Assembly (NCBI GenBank): GCA_003439945.1
Contig: QVRM01002207.1
Location: 1 to 64,000, forward strand
Reading direction: 5' to 3'
DNA length: 64,000 bases
Origin: Dermanyssus gallinae
Lineage: Eukaryota; Arthropoda; Arachnida; Mesostigmata; Dermanyssidae
Positions within the stretch are counted from its first letter, which is position 1; the number at the start of each line of letters is the position of its first letter. The translations under genes and the position numbers were made by a program. The notes under the pieces are model-generated. The model ran no database searches and was not told the origin of the DNA. It was given only the letters and a program-made list of their open reading frames with translations. Below, piece by piece: positions 62,464 through 64,000 of this stretch.

Positions 62464-62590
62464 CGACGAACCGGAGTAGGCGATATGGCCGGCACACTAG
62501 TGCTAAGGGTTCGATTCCGGCACGACGTGTGTACTTTCGAAGCTATATTTCTTAGGATTTGCAGACTTAGATTAAAGGCTTAATAATACA
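62464..62590 (+). mobile_element. SINE-D copy 2 (tRNA-like)
   Basis: GAGTAGGCGATATGGC is A-box-like. GGGTTCGATTCCGGC is a perfect B-box about 30 nt on, followed by ACGACGTGTGTAC, similar to the post-B-box CGACACGACC of copy 1. A short tail ends near AATACAAATAAAC. There is no acceptor-stem complementarity, so this is not a tRNA gene. Confidence 0.5.
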
Positions 62591-64000
62591 AATAAACAAA
62601 TTCCAAAAGTAGTTCGTCACTCTATCGAAACAACTCTGACAAATAGTCCTCCTAACGCGGCAGGGTATTACTAAACATGACATATTATACAATTATACTG
62701 ACGTAGCGTACGCATGTGAGATAAACAGTTGTTTTTGTTTCAATTATTGATTAACAACAAATGTAGTATTGTTTCTGCACATAGACCACGTACTCGATTG
62801 CACTGCGGCGATGATGCGGTGAACAAGCTGTTGGTTAATGGTCACACCGTTGTGGCTCCGAATTTGAGTCGAAAGGAGCGAAGTCGGACCGAGAGCCCGA
62901 GGTAGAAAGCGTCGACAGGCGCGATGACCAAACTCCGAGGTAAAGCAGCAATGCCATGACTCTCATACACGGATAGGCTCATGCACACGCGTTTGCGTAC
63001 CAATCCGGCAAATTTAAATGCTTCCAAAGTTAGAGTTCTACTGTCATACTTGCTGAAATGGCAAATTACCGGTTTGATTCTCAGGCGGCTTCGATTTTTA
63101 CCTAAACTAATTCAAGTGGTTAAGTTCGCCAACACTATCAGAGTAGTAGCAGATTGCCACTATAAATAGTTATGACTAGCTTTACAATCTAACTGTGTAG
63201 CTGCGCATTATGTCACATGCGGCGTGGCATAGCACCTGAAGGGACGACGTTGCTTTAGGTGGCGGAAGCTGCCAGCTTAGATTTGGAGAGCCATTCGCCT
63301 ATTTGCAAACCGATTTGGCGAGGTCTTGAGGTGTTGAGGGCTTGTCTTTGGTGTGCTATGGTACGCTGCTATAACTGGTTCATCTAGTTTTGACGTAACC
63401 ATGGAAAAAGCTTAGACCGTAGACGGAGGGCAAGCCTACACTCAATAAATAGATCGATATTTCCTGGCTTCGGCATATTCGCTTAGATCGTCGCTTTCTG
63501 TACGAAATTAAACTTAACACAGATAGGATGAAACAACAAACTAACCAACGACACAAATAAGAAAGACGACAGTTAGTCGGTCTAACGAGATTTACAACTT
63601 AAACGCGACAAATTAAACAACTGAATTGACCTACTACATTTGGTATTTGTTTATACTCTAGATTTCGTGAGCCATTGTGCACGTCGACGACGTTCAAACT
63701 GAAGACGGCGTCGTCCACGCTTTACTTGAAGTGCAGTGGCGGTCTCTCGTCAAACAGTGGTTTGCCGGTGTGAAGTTTTCTTGTCCTAGAAGCGACGCGT
63801 CACGTTCTCCCGCTGAATGATTTTGGCTCCACTTTATACACAAATGGTCCTAACAACGCAAACCTTGTCAACGTTATATGACAATACACGCGATGCTATC
63901 CATTACTAGTCAGACTATTCGTTTAATCTCCGATCAACTTTTACGAGGTGGTGGCCGCCGAGGAAGCCTTTCGCAACATCGTCATTAACCAGAAAACCAA
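62591..64000. other. Gene-empty end of window
   Basis: Unique-looking sequence with few simple repeats and only short frames (for example 62981-63169 plus). No motif recognised. Any exon here would have to be found by transcript data. Confidence 0.6.

Overview
The window is nuclear DNA from a metazoan, most likely an arthropod. Supporting signs are an R1-like non-LTR retrotransposon relic, a mariner relic, several tRNA-derived SINE families and an extreme density of microsatellites. An exact species cannot be read from the sequence. I found no host protein gene, rRNA gene or intact tRNA gene that I could support. Most long open frames are translations of simple repeats, such as poly-Asn/Leu/Val from (GTT)n, Ile-Tyr from (AT)n and Arg-Glu from (GA)n. 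Introns or UTRs of an unseen gene cannot be excluded.

Layout. 1-2.4 kb: (GTT)n and GA/CT tracts and a stem-loop. 2.4-6.0 kb: a SINE-A copy and a decayed R1-like LINE on the minus strand. 6-13 kb: simple repeats plus two short 3' ends of an (AAT)n-associated retroelement. 14.6-14.9 kb: two SINE-A pieces facing each other across (AT)n. 17.9-21.7 kb: a SINE-B copy, a SINE-A copy with perfect target duplications, and the best element of the window. That element is a 3 kb CR1/Jockey-group LINE on the minus strand, with endonuclease and reverse transcriptase interrupted by one in-frame TGA. 21.7-42.8 kb: mostly microsatellites, with a third (AAT)n-associated 3' end near 31 kb. 42.8-44.9 kb: a SINE-A copy, then a mariner relic whose terminal repeat is split by a SINE-B copy. 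45-64 kb: microsatellites, a 16-bp GC hairpin, SINE-C and SINE-D copies, a minisatellite near 56.6 kb and two long (TTA)n arrays.

How the parts relate. The SINE families have pol III A/B boxes and would depend on a LINE for mobilisation. SINE-A and SINE-B share a 15-nt hairpin core whose outer base pair is swapped compensatorily, which is the most intriguing conserved signal here. Mobile-element ends repeatedly abut (AT)n or (AAT)n arrays. This suggests that the arrays either attract insertions or grow from element ends. Family letters (SINE-A to D) are local labels for this window, not database names. All alignments were made by eye.
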